From Chryseobacterium sp. OV279 (GTDB lineage Bacteria; Bacteroidota; Bacteroidia; Flavobacteriales; Weeksellaceae): a stretch of 64,000 nt of DNA. Every line of letters starts with the position of its first letter. Positions within the stretch are counted from its first letter, which is position 1. The stretch spans positions 124,001 to 188,000 of the forward strand of contig NZ_FQUD01000004.1 in the NCBI RefSeq assembly GCF_900128945.1, written 5' to 3'. Position numbers and translations under genes: made by a program. This document shows, in pieces, positions 42,936 through 51,330 of this stretch. The notes below the pieces were generated by a model. That model had not been told where the DNA came from and made no database searches. It saw only the letters and a list, made by a program, of their open reading frames with translations.

Positions 42936-43439
42936 TTACTTAATTTCTACACATCCCACTCTTCCGCCTGCATTTCCTGTAGGCTGAGTATGGAAATCAT
43001 CCGCAGCGGCATGTACGATAAGCCCTTTTCCCATGATGTTTTTAGATTCATCTGTACAACTCAGACACCATTTAGTCGTTTTGAAAGTCAGAACGGCTTT
43101 TCCGGTTTGGTCAGCGGTTAGATTTCCGATATCTCCCATGTGGAAATGTTCGGCGCCCCATTTTCCGTGATCGTCTTTAGCCGGGTTCCAGTGTCCGCCG
43201 GTAGAAGTTCCATCGGCTGCAGAACAGTCTCCTTTTTCGTGAATATGTACTGCGTGGATACCGGGAGTAAGATTCGTTACTTCAAGCTTCATAACGACCT
43301 CGCCTCCTTTCTGGGTGAACTTTGCCGTTCCGCCAGTCTGTGTTCCGCTCTTAGCGTTAACGGCGTACGTTTTTGTCGTGCAGCATGAAGCTGCTAAAAA
43401 TGCACACCCTGCCAGTAATGCTATTGTTTGTACTTTCAT
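42936..43439 (-). CDS. Superoxide dismutase [Cu-Zn], lipoprotein
   Basis: I use ATG 43439 (167 residues), 15 codons inside the longest frame, because MKVQTIALLAGCAFLAASC then gives a lipobox with Cys19 to be acylated. The metal ligands are intact: HAVHIHEKGDC, GGHWNP, HFHMGDIGNL, IVHAAADDFHTQ, and GNAGGRVGCVEIK at the C-terminus. It dismutates superoxide in the periplasm or at the surface. It converges on the toxin-antitoxin terminator. Confidence 0.95.
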   Translation of the reverse strand: MKVQTIALLAGCAFLAASCCTTKTYAVNAKSGTQTGGTAKFTQKGGEVVMKLEVTNLTPGIHAVHIHEKGDCSAADGTSTGGHWNPAKDDHGKWGAEHFHMGDIGNLTADQTGKAVLTFKTTKWCLSCTDESKNIMGKGLIVHAAADDFHTQPTGNAGGRVGCVEIK

Positions 43440-43589
43440 TTTTAAATGATTTAAAGTGATTATACCGTTAAATTTATAAAACATTTTCCGAAAGACTTTA
43501 TGATTTCAATCCTTTTTTCGAAAACAGCAATATATGACAAGTGAAATACAGCGTATCTTGATACCTTTACCGATCCACATTTATTAACC

Positions 43590-44492
43590 ATGGAAGAACA
43601 TAAAAAAAGAATCATAAAAGCCATCAGATATATTGATAATCATCTGGATGCAGATCTTTCTCTGGAAAATATTGCAGAAATAGCGATGTATTCTCCCTTC
43701 CATTTTCACAGGATATTTAAGCTCATTACCGGTGAAACCCTCCAGAACTATATCATCAGGAAGAAAATTGAAAAAAGTGCCTTTTACCTGGCTGTAAAGA
43801 AAGAAATGGAGATCAAAGAGATTTACCTTGATCTGGGATTCTCCAATCATTCCGTTTTCAGCAAAACATTTAAGAAACATTACGGAATAGCACCTTCAAT
43901 ATTCAGAAATTCTGCTCCGGAAACTTTTCACAGGATTTTACAAATACAGAGCAAGAACGGACAAACCGATGCCGTTTTCAGCCAGTACATTTGCCATGTA
44001 GAAAACCTGTTAAAATGGACAAAAATGAATTTAAAAATTGAAGTAAAAGAACTGCCGGAAATGAATCTGGCTGCAGTAATGAGCTTAGGAATTGCCAATG
44101 TGGAACCTTCCTATAATGTCCTCATTGAATGGGCAAAAAAGAAGCAGTTGTTCCCCCGCGAAAATGTTAAAATGATTTCCGTTTATCATGACAGTTTCAA
44201 AGTGACTTCGCCGGATAAAGTCCGAATTCATACATGTATGCTTCTGGATGAAAAGCGGGATGGACAAAATGGACTAGTTTTTTCAGAAACGATTGATGCG
44301 GGCAAATTTATCGTAGGAAGCGGGGAAGTGACCCTTCAGGACTTTGAACAGTGCTGGGTATCACTGTTTTTGTGGATGAATGAACATCATTATTCCATGA
44401 GAAAAGCGTTTCCTTTCGAGATCTATCATTCGAACTTTAAAGAACATCCGGAGGGTAAAATGATTGTGGATTTCTGTATCCCGATTCACTAA
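43590..44492 (+). CDS. AraC family regulator with GyrI-like effector domain
   Basis: A 300-residue protein. N-terminal double helix-turn-helix of AraC type (about residues 8-106: IRYIDNHLDADLSLENIAEIAMYSPFHFHRIFKLITGETLQNYIIRKKIEKSAFYLA and ILDLGFSNHSVFSKTFKKHYG), then a GyrI-like small-molecule-binding domain from about 145 to 300. This is the Rob/SoxS-like plan with a multidrug or stress ligand. No ligand can be assigned. It precedes the TonB receptor gene by 92 bp and might control it; TACCTTTA at 43562-43569 resembles a -7 box. Confidence 0.93.
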   Translation: MEEHKKRIIKAIRYIDNHLDADLSLENIAEIAMYSPFHFHRIFKLITGETLQNYIIRKKIEKSAFYLAVKKEMEIKEIYLDLGFSNHSVFSKTFKKHYGIAPSIFRNSAPETFHRILQIQSKNGQTDAVFSQYICHVENLLKWTKMNLKIEVKELPEMNLAAVMSLGIANVEPSYNVLIEWAKKKQLFPRENVKMISVYHDSFKVTSPDKVRIHTCMLLDEKRDGQNGLVFSETIDAGKFIVGSGEVTLQDFEQCWVSLFLWMNEHHYSMRKAFPFEIYHSNFKEHPEGKMIVDFCIPIH

Positions 44493-44559
44493 TTTCCCAT
44501 TCAGCAGTCAAAGTATGCCTTTCAGTAAAATTTATTTTAAAGGAAGGCATATTCCGTAT

Positions 44560-44567
44560 TATTTTTG
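44560..44567 (+). promoter_or_regulatory. -7 element of the TonB receptor gene
   Basis: TATTTTTG, an exact TAnnTTTG match, 17 bp before the ATG. No TTG at the right spacing, which would suit an activator-dependent promoter. Confidence 0.45.
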
Positions 44568-44584
44568 ATCCGAAAATAAAAACC

Positions 44585-46828
44585 ATGAAAACACAGGGAA
44601 CAAAACTTTTATTACTGATCGCCTTTCTGTCCTTTGTCGCAGGATATGCACAGGTCAGGATCTCAGGAAAAGTGACTTATAAAAATAAAGGAGTCAATGA
44701 AATCAATGTCACCTTAAAGGACACCTATGATGGTGCGACCACAGATGCACAAGGTAATTTCTCCTTTGAAACCTCAGAAAAAGGAAATCATATCCTGACA
44801 TTTACCCATCCGAAGTATCAGAATATAGAAAAACCGGTTGTCATTGAGAATCAGGATATTTCTGTCAATGCAGAGCTTAAGGAAGAGATCAGTGAGATCG
44901 ATGCGGTGGTGGTTTCTGCAGGTTCTATCGAGGCCAGTGATAAAAAGAGAGCAACGGCACTTTTGACACCTATTGACATCTATACCACAGCTGGTGCAGA
45001 CGGACAGATTTCTTCGGCTTTAAACTACCTTCCCGGTGTTCAGAAAGTGGGTGAGTCGGAAGGTCTTTTTATCAGAGGAGGAACGGGAACAGAATCCAAG
45101 ATCTTTATGGATGGAAGTTTGATCAACAATTATTTCTCAAACTCAGTTCCGGGAATTGCAGGAAGAGACCGTTTTAATACTTCTTTGTTTAAAGGGAATA
45201 TCTTTTCAAGCGGTGGTTATTCTGCCTTATACGGACAGGCACTTTCCGGGGCACTGATGCTGGAAAGTGTGGATCTTCCGGACCAGAGTTCGTTGGATTT
45301 TGGAATTTCACCCATATTTTTGAGTGCAGGATTTCAGAAACTTGGGGAAAATAAAACCCATTCTTTTGGAGCAACTTTGGGATACTCACTCCTGAGTCTT
45401 ATGCAGAATGTTTTTAATTTTAATACAGATTTTATTGATGCTCCGCAGGGATTAAACGGTGATTTTAATTTCAGAATCAAAACAAAATCTGGTGGTTTTC
45501 TGAAGTATTACGGAATGTATGATTCCAATAAAATGGGAGTGAAAACAGAGAGTTTAGAACCGGGATATGATTTTGCCCTCGTAAGACTGAAGGGAAATAA
45601 TACCTATCACAATCTATCTTTTAAACAGAAATTCGGAAAATACCTCCTGAATGCTGCCACTTCTTATTCCTACAACAGATCTGATCTTAATTTTTCTACG
45701 GAAACCAGTAATTTGGAATCTGATCCATCAAAGCTTTTAACCAATGGAAACTACCTTAATTTTAAAGCGGTTGTTGAAAGAAAAATAAATAAAATCAGTG
45801 CGGTAAGAGCCGGTTTTGAATTAAATAATACGGATGAAAAACTTAATTTTGGTTATGTGCAGAAACATTATACAGACCTGATCTCTGCCGTTTTTGCGGA
45901 AACGGATCTTGGGTTCAGCAATGCATTATCAGCGAAAATAGGAGTAAGGGCAGAAAATTCTTCCTTCTTGGGAAAAACCAATTTTGCACCCCGTTTTGCA
46001 CTGGCTTACCGTCTGGCCAAAGACTGGACGACTTCCTTTGCTTACGGATTGTTTTATCAGAATCCTGAAAGCAGATACATCAACGGACCTTCAGATCTGG
46101 ATTTTCAGCAATCACAGCATTATATTTTCCAGGTTCAGCGAGCATCAGAGGGGAGAAGCCTGCGTTTTGAAGCGTTTTATAAGAAGTATGACCAATTGAT
46201 CAAAACATTCAATATTACCCCAAATAATGAGCAGAATCAACAGGTACAGACTGCTTTGAATAATAATGGATACGGCTATGCAAAAGGACTGGAGCTTTTT
46301 TGGAGAGACAAAAAGACTTTCAAGAACATCGATTACTGGCTGAGCTACTCTTTCCTCGATTCTCAGAGAGATTTCATCAATTATCCGATGAGTTTAAAGC
46401 CAAATTTTGCCTCTGCACATACGCTTTCTGCGGTAGCCAAAAGATTTATCCCGGAATGGAAACTAGGCGTGAATTTATCCTATACCTATGCGAAAGGGCG
46501 ACCTTATTATGATATTGCAACGAAAACAGAAAACAGCAATGTAGTTAATTACATCAGAAACGAAGGAAAACTGAAAGACTACAACGCGTTAAATATCAGC
46601 TTCAATTATCTTCCGAATTTAGGGAAGAAAGATGCCAAAGCATTTACTGTATTTGTATTGAGTGTTTCGAATGTTTTAGGATCTAAAAACGTCTATGGAT
46701 ATAATTTCTCCCTTGACGGATCCAGAAGCTCATCAGTCGTTCCACCGGTCAATACCTTTGTATTTATAGGTGCTTTCATCAGTTTTGGAGTAGACAGAAC
46801 TCAGGATGCCATTAACAATAATTTATAA
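44585..46828 (+). CDS. TonB-dependent receptor
   Basis: A 747-residue outer-membrane receptor: signal peptide to about residue 22, a carboxypeptidase-regulatory-like domain (about 25-100, RISGKVTYKNKGVNEINVTLKDT), a plug with the TonB-box region (about 105-225, LFIRGGTGTESKIFMDGSLINNYF, GGYSALYGQALSGALMLESVDL), and a beta-barrel ending in SFGVDRTQDAINNNL. It should import a nutrient, but no SusD partner follows and no ligand can be read. A putative secreted protein gene follows after 83 bp. Confidence 0.95.
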   Translation: MKTQGTKLLLLIAFLSFVAGYAQVRISGKVTYKNKGVNEINVTLKDTYDGATTDAQGNFSFETSEKGNHILTFTHPKYQNIEKPVVIENQDISVNAELKEEISEIDAVVVSAGSIEASDKKRATALLTPIDIYTTAGADGQISSALNYLPGVQKVGESEGLFIRGGTGTESKIFMDGSLINNYFSNSVPGIAGRDRFNTSLFKGNIFSSGGYSALYGQALSGALMLESVDLPDQSSLDFGISPIFLSAGFQKLGENKTHSFGATLGYSLLSLMQNVFNFNTDFIDAPQGLNGDFNFRIKTKSGGFLKYYGMYDSNKMGVKTESLEPGYDFALVRLKGNNTYHNLSFKQKFGKYLLNAATSYSYNRSDLNFSTETSNLESDPSKLLTNGNYLNFKAVVERKINKISAVRAGFELNNTDEKLNFGYVQKHYTDLISAVFAETDLGFSNALSAKIGVRAENSSFLGKTNFAPRFALAYRLAKDWTTSFAYGLFYQNPESRYINGPSDLDFQQSQHYIFQVQRASEGRSLRFEAFYKKYDQLIKTFNITPNNEQNQQVQTALNNNGYGYAKGLELFWRDKKTFKNIDYWLSYSFLDSQRDFINYPMSLKPNFASAHTLSAVAKRFIPEWKLGVNLSYTYAKGRPYYDIATKTENSNVVNYIRNEGKLKDYNALNISFNYLPNLGKKDAKAFTVFVLSVSNVLGSKNVYGYNFSLDGSRSSSVVPPVNTFVFIGAFISFGVDRTQDAINNNL

Positions 46829-46911
46829 AAAATAACCGCGACAGATATCACAATCGTTGCAAAATACATAACTTCGGATAGACAATTAACTCACTTAAAA
46901 AAATTGATAAA

Positions 46912-47562
46912 ATGAAAAAATACCTATTAAGCTTTGCTTTAGCTTTTATGAGTTTAACAGCTTTTGCACAGGCAGATTACGAAAAAATAATGACTGAAAA
47001 GATCGCGAAAACAGAGACCTGCAAAACGCCGGAAGAGTTTCAGACATTGGCTAATGATTTCCAGAGAATCGGGAGCAAAGAAAGCTCAAAATGGCTTCCT
47101 CCTTATTATGCAGCATTTTCCCAGATTCAAAAGGGAAGACTGATGATGAGAAACGGAAATATGCAGAGTCTGGATGAAACAGCAGGTGAGGCCGATAAAT
47201 ATCTGGCGATGGCACAAAACCTTGCAGGGGCAGACAATGCTGAGATCCATTTACTGAGAAAAATGGCCGCATCTTTAAGAATGATGGTTAATCCTGCGCA
47301 GCGTTATATGACGGACGGAGCGAAAGCCACTGAAGAGATGGGGATTGCAGAAAAACTTGATCCTTCAAACCCGAGAGTTGCACTTATCAAAGCAGAAGAC
47401 GTGTATTTTACGCCTGAGCAGTATGGGGGAAGCAAAACCAAAGGTCTGGAAATGTTCAAAGAGGCACTGGCAAAATTTAATGCCTACAAGCCGAAAACAA
47501 GCTTAGATCCGAACTGGGGCAAAACAGAAGCGGAATATTTTCTGAGTATGCCGGCAAAATAA
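46912..47562 (+). CDS. Secreted alpha-helical protein, TPR-like, unknown function
   Basis: A 216-residue protein with a signal peptide (about 1-20, ALAFMSLTAFAQ). The rest is helical with TPR-like spacing of small and aromatic residues (LPPYYAAFSQIQKGRLMM, ADKYLAMAQNLAGADNAEIHLLRKMA, AEKLDPSNPRVALIKAEDVYFTPEQYGGSKTKGLEMFKEALAKF). I do not recognise a specific family. It lies between the TonB receptor and the 2TM histidine kinase and ends at a terminator, so it is probably expressed with the receptor. Confidence 0.75.
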   Translation: MKKYLLSFALAFMSLTAFAQADYEKIMTEKIAKTETCKTPEEFQTLANDFQRIGSKESSKWLPPYYAAFSQIQKGRLMMRNGNMQSLDETAGEADKYLAMAQNLAGADNAEIHLLRKMAASLRMMVNPAQRYMTDGAKATEEMGIAEKLDPSNPRVALIKAEDVYFTPEQYGGSKTKGLEMFKEALAKFNAYKPKTSLDPNWGKTEAEYFLSMPAK

Positions 47563-47573
47563 CAACGAAATTC

Positions 47574-47597
47574 AAACCTTCCTGACACGGAAGGTTT
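47574..47597 (+). terminator. Terminator after the secreted helical protein
   Basis: 9-bp stem AAACCTTCC / GGAAGGTTT with a 6-base loop and a T-run, 11 bp after the stop. Confidence 0.85.
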
Positions 47598-47691
47598 TTT
47601 TATTCCATTCGGATAGGAAAATCTGCCCTTCGGTAAATAATAATTTTTGATACCTTTATTAAAGACTAATTTTGAACCAGGAAAACTGCTC

Positions 47692-49023
47692 ATGAAACGT
47701 AAAGGAATTATCATATTATTTTGGGTCTCGCTGGGAACAGCGCTATTTTTCTTCTTGTTTTTTACGAAAGAGAAGAACATTCACAATTTTTTGATCACCC
47801 TGTTGATCTCTACCATGTATTCCTTTATTCTTGGGTTTGGAAATGCTTTTATCAACGACTTTCTCAATAAGAAGTTTCCATGGTCTGAAACTACCGGGAT
47901 AAGAACCGTATTAAGTGTGGTCTCCATCATCATAGGGAATTTTATTCTGGTGTATTTCTGTAATTATGTCAACTACGTACAGATCCAGAAAGTAGCCACC
48001 ACAGAAGCCTTTTTCTCTAAAGAATATGCAACGACCAACTGGTTCATGATTAACATCGCCCTTCTGATCTCAGCTTTTCTCCATGCCAAAAGTTTTATGG
48101 AAGAAATGAAGAAGACCTCCAGAAAAGAAGTGGTGGAACAGAAGCTGATCGCCAAGTCGGCCAACGCACAGTTTGAAAGTCTGAAAAACCAGCTGGATCC
48201 GCATTTTCTCTTTAATTCTTTAAATGTATTGAGCGCTCTGATTGACGAAAACCCAAATCAGGCGCAGAAGTTTACCGCTTCAATGTCAAAGATTTACCGG
48301 TATGTACTTGAACAGAAAGATAAAGAACTGGTGACGGTGGAAGATGAGATTGAATTTGCTAAAACCTACTGTGAACTTTTAAAAACCAGGTTTGAAGACA
48401 GCGTGGATTTTATTTTCGATGTTAAAAAAGAGGAATACCGGAGATATGTAGTGCCGCTTTCCCTTCAGCTTTTACTGGAAAACTGTATCAAACATAATTT
48501 TGCAACGTCTTCGAAGCCTTTAGTCATTAAAATATTCTCGGAAAATGATACGCTCTGCATTGAAAACAACCTACAGGCAAGAGAACAAATGAAGGAAAGC
48601 GCGGGAATAGGACTTGCTAATATTGTTCAGCGTTATGCACTGCTTACGAAGAAGAATGTTTTTATTGAAAAATCGACGGATTATTTTAAAGTGAAAGTTC
48701 CGATACTTTCCAATAAGCCCAACACCATCAGCGTAAAACCTGAAGATGATAACGGATCTTACGAGAAAGCAAAGAAGCGGGTAAAGGAATTAAAAGGCTT
48801 CTACGGAAACCTTATTTCTTACTGTACCATCATCCCTTTTCTGATGATCATCAACCTTATCACTTCTCCTAATAGTCTTTGGTTTTACTTTCCCATGTTA
48901 GGATGGGGAGTGGGGGTAGTTTCTCATGCGTTCCAGGTTTTTGGAGTCGGAGAATCATGGAAAGAAAAGAAAATCCGCGAAATCATGAATAAACAAAAAA
49001 ATAGAAATAATGGAAACTTATGA
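47692..49023 (+). CDS. LytS-type histidine kinase with C-terminal 2TM domain
   Basis: The longest frame starts at TTG 47647; I use ATG 47692 (443 residues) as it gives a natural N-terminus. Four membrane segments (about 6-24, 33-53, 72-93, 115-131) are followed by a His_kinase domain: H-box QLDPHFLFNSLNVLSALI (His171), N-box LLLENCIKHN (Asn264), and the GIGLANIVQRY region. At about 356-440 there is a fused 2TM domain (SYEKAKKRVKELKGFYGNLISYC then two hydrophobic segments and ESWKEKKIREIM). The 2TM unit also occurs in the next genes. It should phosphorylate the LytTR regulator encoded at 51331. Confidence 0.92.
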   Translation: MKRKGIIILFWVSLGTALFFFLFFTKEKNIHNFLITLLISTMYSFILGFGNAFINDFLNKKFPWSETTGIRTVLSVVSIIIGNFILVYFCNYVNYVQIQKVATTEAFFSKEYATTNWFMINIALLISAFLHAKSFMEEMKKTSRKEVVEQKLIAKSANAQFESLKNQLDPHFLFNSLNVLSALIDENPNQAQKFTASMSKIYRYVLEQKDKELVTVEDEIEFAKTYCELLKTRFEDSVDFIFDVKKEEYRRYVVPLSLQLLLENCIKHNFATSSKPLVIKIFSENDTLCIENNLQAREQMKESAGIGLANIVQRYALLTKKNVFIEKSTDYFKVKVPILSNKPNTISVKPEDDNGSYEKAKKRVKELKGFYGNLISYCTIIPFLMIINLITSPNSLWFYFPMLGWGVGVVSHAFQVFGVGESWKEKKIREIMNKQKNRNNGNL

Positions 49024-49312
49024 TGAAGAAAACATCCGCTACGAGCAGGCCAGAAGGCAGGTCGAGCGATTAAGAGGATTTTACGGGCACTTATTCGCCT
49101 ATATCGCGGTGAATGCCATGATTGTCGTGTATAATATTAAGCATTTAGAGCCGGGAGAGAGTTATTTTCAGTTCAAAAACTTCTTTACGGCGACCTTCTG
49201 GGGAATAGGGCTGGCAGCTCATGCTATAGCGGTTTACCTGCCCAATATTGGCTTTATAAGAGACTGGGAGGAAAAGCAGATCAGGAAACTGATGGAGAAA
49301 AAGAAAAAGTAA
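49010..49312 (+). CDS. 2TM domain protein
   Basis: A 100-residue protein made of one 2TM unit: charged start (YDEENIRYEQARRQVERLRGFYGHLFAYIAVNAMIVVYNI), a second membrane segment (FFTATFWGIGLAAHAIAVYL), and a charged end (DWEEKQIRKLMEKKKK). It overlaps the kinase gene by 14 bp in another frame, so it is translated with it. The role of the 2TM domain is unknown; the repeated association with a kinase suggests a modulating or partner role. Confidence 0.88.
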   Translation: METYDEENIRYEQARRQVERLRGFYGHLFAYIAVNAMIVVYNIKHLEPGESYFQFKNFFTATFWGIGLAAHAIAVYLPNIGFIRDWEEKQIRKLMEKKKK

Positions 49313-49775
49313 ATCATGACGAATGATTGAGCTAAAATCAAACTGAATTTTAACCTTAGCTTGAGGTCGGGTTATGAGTTTTAAGTTATGAGTTTCAGGG
49401 TAAGAGATGTGGAACTGGAGAAGAGATAAAGCTTTTCAACGCAAAGATTTATTTAGGAGGCGCATGATTTTGAGGAAGGCAAAGAGTTCGACTGCGTCGA
49501 TGATGAAGCGATCTGTATATAACCGCTTCATCGAATCAATGAAATTGATTCTGCCTTTGCTACCCTTTATGAATAGAATAATCAATTTCTTTGCGTCAAA
49601 AAAAATCTTGTCAGATCTCCACAGGTTTTGAAATTGGTCTAAATATATGCATGTAAAAAATCATGGAAACCCGTATCACGGAATGTTATAAGTTGCTAAG
49701 ATTGATGCCTTAAACATCCTGAATTCACTTTAAAACATATGCCTTAATCTAAATCTTAACCTTAACAATACAGAT
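49313..49775. repeat. Repeat-rich intergenic region
   Basis: About 460 bp with no supported gene. It holds a block at 49476-49551 matching 36298-36375 in inverse orientation (AAGGCAAAGAGTTCGACT at 49476-49493 followed by CGTCG and TGATGAAGC), GAGTTATGAGTT units (49371-49395) and TTAACCTTAAC-like units near 49756-49768. A plus-strand frame of 74 codons at 49407-49631 is composed of these repeats. Confidence 0.65.
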
Positions 49776-50345
49776 ATGCATCCTCTACAAATCTTATTTT
49801 CCGTTTCAATGGCTGCCTGGTTTATCACGGAGTTCCTCTATAAAAACATGCTGAAATCAGGGAAAGAGGACAAGAAAGACAAAGATAAATCTACACTGAA
49901 CATCTTATGGATGGCCATTCCGTTTTCCATAGCGACTTCAGTAGCTGCTTCGTATATGACAAGGTTTCCAATCACGGAAGGAGTCTGGATTTTGTATTTG
50001 GGAGAAGCATTAATTCTGATCGGAATTATATTCAGATTTGTCATTATCAGATCTTTAGGGAAATACTTTACGGTAGATGTAACGATAAGAGAAGATCATC
50101 AGATCAAAAAAGAAGGGTTTTATAAATACCTGAGACATCCTTCGTATGCATTTTCACTGTTAACTTCCTTAGGATTAGGATTGTATCTGAATAACTGGCT
50201 TTCACTAGTTCTGGCTTTTCTGCCACCATTTATCGCGTTCGCTTACCGGATCAAAATCGAAGAACAGGCTCTTGTAGAACAGTTCGGAGAAGAATATATA
50301 CAATATCGTAAGAAGACCAAAAAACTGATTCCTTTTATTTACTGA
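49776..50345 (+). CDS. Isoprenylcysteine carboxyl methyltransferase-like membrane protein
   Basis: A 189-residue protein with about five membrane segments and the ICMT/PEMT signature: the SLGKYFTVDVTIREDHQIKKEGFYKYLRHPSYAFSLLTSLGLGLYL region (RHPSY at about 116-120) and a charged C-terminal EEQALVEQFGEEYIQYRKKTKKLIP. Bacterial members methylate lipids or small thiols or have unknown substrates. It sits between two members of the 2TM group, a position which may be coincidental. The start is ATG 49776. Confidence 0.88.
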   Translation: MHPLQILFSVSMAAWFITEFLYKNMLKSGKEDKKDKDKSTLNILWMAIPFSIATSVAASYMTRFPITEGVWILYLGEALILIGIIFRFVIIRSLGKYFTVDVTIREDHQIKKEGFYKYLRHPSYAFSLLTSLGLGLYLNNWLSLVLAFLPPFIAFAYRIKIEEQALVEQFGEEYIQYRKKTKKLIPFIY

Positions 50346-50429
50346 TTCATCATTCTTAAAAACCAATCTTTCAAACAAAATCCTCTGCGCAATTGGTAAG
50401 ATCTGGCAGAGATAAAAAACTGAGCGATT

Positions 50430-50464
50430 TAACCATGTCAAGGTTCAAAACCTTGACATGGTTA
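50430..50464. repeat. 16-bp perfect inverted repeat (hairpin)
   Basis: TAACCATGTCAAGGTT / AACCTTGACATGGTTA with a 3-base loop CAA. There is no T-run next to it, so it is not an ordinary terminator; it may be a dispersed repeat or an RNA element. Confidence 0.75.
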
Positions 50465-50604
50465 GTAGTAATGATAATCAGAATTTTCATAGGTTCAGAG
50501 TCCCTGATTGTCATAAAATAGAAACCTTTCGCCCTCGTGTTATCCAACCCCCATCCATCTTTTTACGATTCAGAAAGCATTATCTACCACTCAGTCATAT
50601 AAAG

Positions 50605-50636
50605 TTGATTGAAGCGCCATTTCTGACCTACCTTTG
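50605..50636 (+). promoter_or_regulatory. Promoter of the 2TM-LytTR genes
   Basis: TTG (50605-50607), a 21-bp spacer and TACCTTTG (50629-50636), an exact -7 match. The ATG is 42 bp downstream. Confidence 0.65.
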
Positions 50637-50678
50637 ATTCAACAAAAAAAGCAAACTCACCTTTTTAAAATAAAAATT

Positions 50679-50975
50679 ATGGAAACATTAGGATACACAA
50701 AAGAAACGCAGGCTTACAAAAAAGCAGCAAGAAGAGTAAAAGAACTGAAAGGATTCTACGGAAACCTGACTTCATACTGTCTTGTTATTCCTTTTTTACT
50801 GGCTCTGAATCTTCTTACCTCTCCCGGTCATTTATGGTTTTACTGGCCAATGCTTGGTTGGGGAATCGGAATTGTAGCACATGCTGTAAGCGTTTTCGGA
50901 ATCGGAAAAGAATGGGAGGAAAAAAAGATCAAGGAACTGATGGATCAGGATACAAGAAACATAAAAACATTATAA
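50679..50975 (+). CDS. 2TM domain protein
   Basis: I use ATG 50679 (98 residues); the TTG 15 codons upstream lies in the -7 box. The sequence TQAYKKAARRVKELKGFYGNLTSYCLVIPFLLALNLLTSPGHLWFYWPMLGWGIGIVAHAVSVFGIG is very like the C-terminal domain of the upstream kinase (KRVKELKGFYGNLISYC, LWFYFPMLGWGVGVVSHAF), so the two probably arose by duplication. It ends with EWEEKKIKELM. Function unknown. Confidence 0.9.
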   Translation: METLGYTKETQAYKKAARRVKELKGFYGNLTSYCLVIPFLLALNLLTSPGHLWFYWPMLGWGIGIVAHAVSVFGIGKEWEEKKIKELMDQDTRNIKTL

Positions 50976-50999
50976 TTAACCATAAAAACTTTTACGATC

Positions 51000-51275
51000 A
51001 TGGATTACGATAGCGCATACGAAAGAGTGACTCAACTGAAAAAATTTTACAAAAGCCTTCTTTGGTTTGGAATAGTAGCCGGAATTATCTTCTTTGATGA
51101 TATTTTTGAAAACGGAACCTTTGATTTTTCTTTATTTGATGGATCTGTTATTCTGGTCATCTGGGGGATTTTCCTGATCATAAAAGCTGTAAAATTATTT
51201 CTTCTGGATTCAGAATGGGAAAAAGGAATTATAGAAAAAGAGATGAAGAAAAACAAAAAGAGCATAGATTTTTAA
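51000..51275 (+). CDS. 2TM domain protein, divergent
   Basis: A 91-residue protein of the same plan: an N-terminal charged helix (YDSAYERVTQLKKFYKSLLWF), two membrane segments (about 20-34 and 48-66), and a charged end (SEWEKGIIEKEMKKNKKS). It lacks the FYGNL motif of the other members, so it is a diverged copy. It follows the preceding 2TM gene after 24 bp and precedes the LytTR gene by 55 bp, in an operon. Confidence 0.83.
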   Translation: MDYDSAYERVTQLKKFYKSLLWFGIVAGIIFFDDIFENGTFDFSLFDGSVILVIWGIFLIIKAVKLFLLDSEWEKGIIEKEMKKNKKSIDF

Positions 51276-51330
51276 ACTGTTTATTTTTTATCTAATTTTA
51301 TTCCCGATTTAAACTAAAAACTGTAACTCA

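Larger units (their letters stand above)
50346..50678. other. Non-coding stretch between the methyltransferase-like gene and the next 2TM gene
   Basis: About 330 bp. It contains a 16-bp perfect inverted repeat at 50430-50464 and a promoter at 50605-50636 for the downstream 2TM gene; otherwise nothing recognised. Confidence 0.6.

Noticed and set aside
49407..49631. Plus-strand frame of 74 codons
   Set aside because: It consists of the dispersed repeat block and has no family resemblance.
50205..50441. Minus-strand frame of 78 codons overlapping the ICMT-like gene
   Set aside because: It overlaps a clear membrane methyltransferase gene and the inverted repeat; no domain.
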